A DNA stretch of 7,951 bases from an uncultured Corynebacterium sp. (lineage in GTDB: Bacteria; Actinomycetota; Actinomycetes; Mycobacteriales; Mycobacteriaceae): positions 5,501-13,451 of the forward strand of contig NZ_CALUAK010000003.1 of assembly GCF_943914015.1 (NCBI RefSeq), written 5' to 3'. The first letter of the stretch is position 1. Each line of letters opens with the position of its first letter. Of the stretch, positions 7,147 to 7,951 are shown piece by piece. The position numbers and the translations under genes are program-made. Under the pieces are notes generated by a model. The model saw only the letters and a program-made list of their open reading frames with translations. It was not told the DNA's origin and searched no databases.

Positions 7147-7951
7147 TGTCGCTTTCCTACCTGGCTGCCGACACCGCCGCCACCGCATACGAGGGCTTCG
7201 GGTTGTTCGGCCAGGTGTGTTCCTGGATTCTCGCCGCGGCCATTATTGCCGCTGCGGTGGGCATGGTGATATGCAAGGAGCTCATCCACTCTGCCCTGTG
7301 TCTCCTCTTTGTCATGGTCGGTGTCGCTGTTGAGTACGCGACCATGGGGGCACCGTTCGTGTTCGTCGTCCAGATTGTCGTCTACGCGGGTGCCGTCATG
7401 GTGATGATCCTGTTCATCGTCATGATGGTTGGTGCTCGCGGACAGGCTGCCGACGGAGATGAGACACGCACCGGAGTTTCGCACAGCGTGCTCAGCGCCA
7501 TCGCCGCCATCGCGCTGCTGGCCCTCATCGGCATCGCCGTGAACATGAGCACGATGAATGCTCCCCGCGGCATGGCTGAGGCCAACGCGGAGCACGGTGG
7601 CAATATTGCCGGTCTGGGCGTGGAGATCTTCAACAAGTACGTTGTCGGCTTCGAGGTTCTCTCGGCGCTGCTCATCGTCGCCGCTGTCGGCGCCATGATC
7701 ATGATCTTCCGCGTCCGCGCAGTCAAGCGCTCCACCCAGCGCGAACTGTCCCAGGCGCGCTTCCGTGCTTACAAGGAGCGTGGCATCAACGTCGGCCCGC
7801 TGGCCGGCTCTGGTGTCTACGCCGATTCCAACGCGATGGATGTTCCTGCTCTGCTCCCCGATGGTTCCGAGCTGCGGACATCCGTCAACCCCGCGTTGTA
7901 CGAGCGCGAAGAGGTCGACCCCGCCCAGGGATTTGTCGACCAGACCAAGCG
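7143..7951 (+). CDS. nuoJ: NADH-quinone oxidoreductase subunit J, N-terminal part (3' end outside window)
   Basis: NuoJ (ND6 family) is a membrane subunit between NuoH/NuoA and NuoK. Its third helix is thought to change shape during coupling of quinone reduction to proton pumping. The frame is open from the ATG at 7143 to the window end (269 codons) with no stop reached. Five hydrophobic spans are visible at about 22-44, 48-68, 72-97, 115-134 and 170-190. Helix 3 carries the family hallmark VVQIVVYAGAVMVMILFIVMM (75-95, conserved YAGAVMV at 81-87). E. coli has Glu in place of Gln77, but Gln is common there in the family. After the last span a charged tail of at least 79 residues begins VRAVKRSTQRELSQARFRAY and contains GVYADSNAMDVPALLPDGS (224-242), which I recall as typical of actinobacterial NuoJ. 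Two adjacent ATG codons start the gene; the first overlaps the nuoI stop as ATGA. nuoK should follow just outside. Confidence 0.95.
   Translation, partial: MMSLSYLAADTAATAYEGFGLFGQVCSWILAAAIIAAAVGMVICKELIHSALCLLFVMVGVAVEYATMGAPFVFVVQIVVYAGAVMVMILFIVMMVGARGQAADGDETRTGVSHSVLSAIAAIALLALIGIAVNMSTMNAPRGMAEANAEHGGNIAGLGVEIFNKYVVGFEVLSALLIVAAVGAMIMIFRVRAVKRSTQRELSQARFRAYKERGINVGPLAGSGVYADSNAMDVPALLPDGSELRTSVNPALYEREEVDPAQGFVDQTK

Overview
The window is one uninterrupted stretch of a proton-pumping NADH:quinone oxidoreductase (complex I, NDH-1) operon. All genes are on the + strand, in the order nuoD (3' part only) - nuoE - nuoF - nuoG - nuoH - nuoI - nuoJ (5' part only). Both ends of the window cut genes. 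nuoA-C would be expected upstream and nuoK-N downstream, but none of these is visible here.

The source is most likely a high-GC Gram-positive bacterium (Actinomycetota). This rests on strongly GC-biased third codon positions, heavy GTG start use (nuoE, nuoF, nuoH), and subunit features I associate with actinobacterial complex I from memory. These are a long C-terminal tail on NuoE, EPGTCKD in the NuoF nucleotide site, and a NuoJ tail containing GVY...NA.D.PALLPDGS. I cannot name the genus with confidence; a member of the Mycobacteriales or Propionibacteriales would fit.

Layout: bases 1-732 encode the C-terminal 243 codons of NuoD (Q-module, near the quinone site). Bases 729-1466 (NuoE), 1459-2814 (NuoF) and 2811-5186 (NuoG) encode the peripheral-arm electron entry module. 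It comprises a [2Fe-2S] NuoE, the FMN/NADH and N3 subunit NuoF, and NuoG with ligand sets for N1b, N5, N4 and N7. Bases 5192-6532 encode the membrane subunit NuoH that joins the arms. Bases 6529-7146 encode NuoI with two [4Fe-4S] clusters (N6a/N6b). Bases 7143-7951 encode the start of membrane subunit NuoJ, with five membrane spans and an unfinished cytosolic tail.

The genes are packed for coupled translation. Neighbours overlap by 4 bp (D/E, F/G, H/I, I/J) or 8 bp (E/F), or are separated by 5 bp (G/H). Each start has a purine-rich Shine-Dalgarno sequence inside the end of the preceding gene. There is no intergenic space for an internal promoter, terminator, RNA gene or mobile element, and I saw none.

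I found no new system here. The points worth a second look are modest: several usually conserved residues changed in NuoD, one of them where its codons also form the nuoE ribosome binding site; an extra HHC-x2-C-x2-H motif near the C-terminus of NuoG; a complete N7 ligand set; a Glu-to-Asp change in the NuoH quinone-side loop; and long tails on several subunits.
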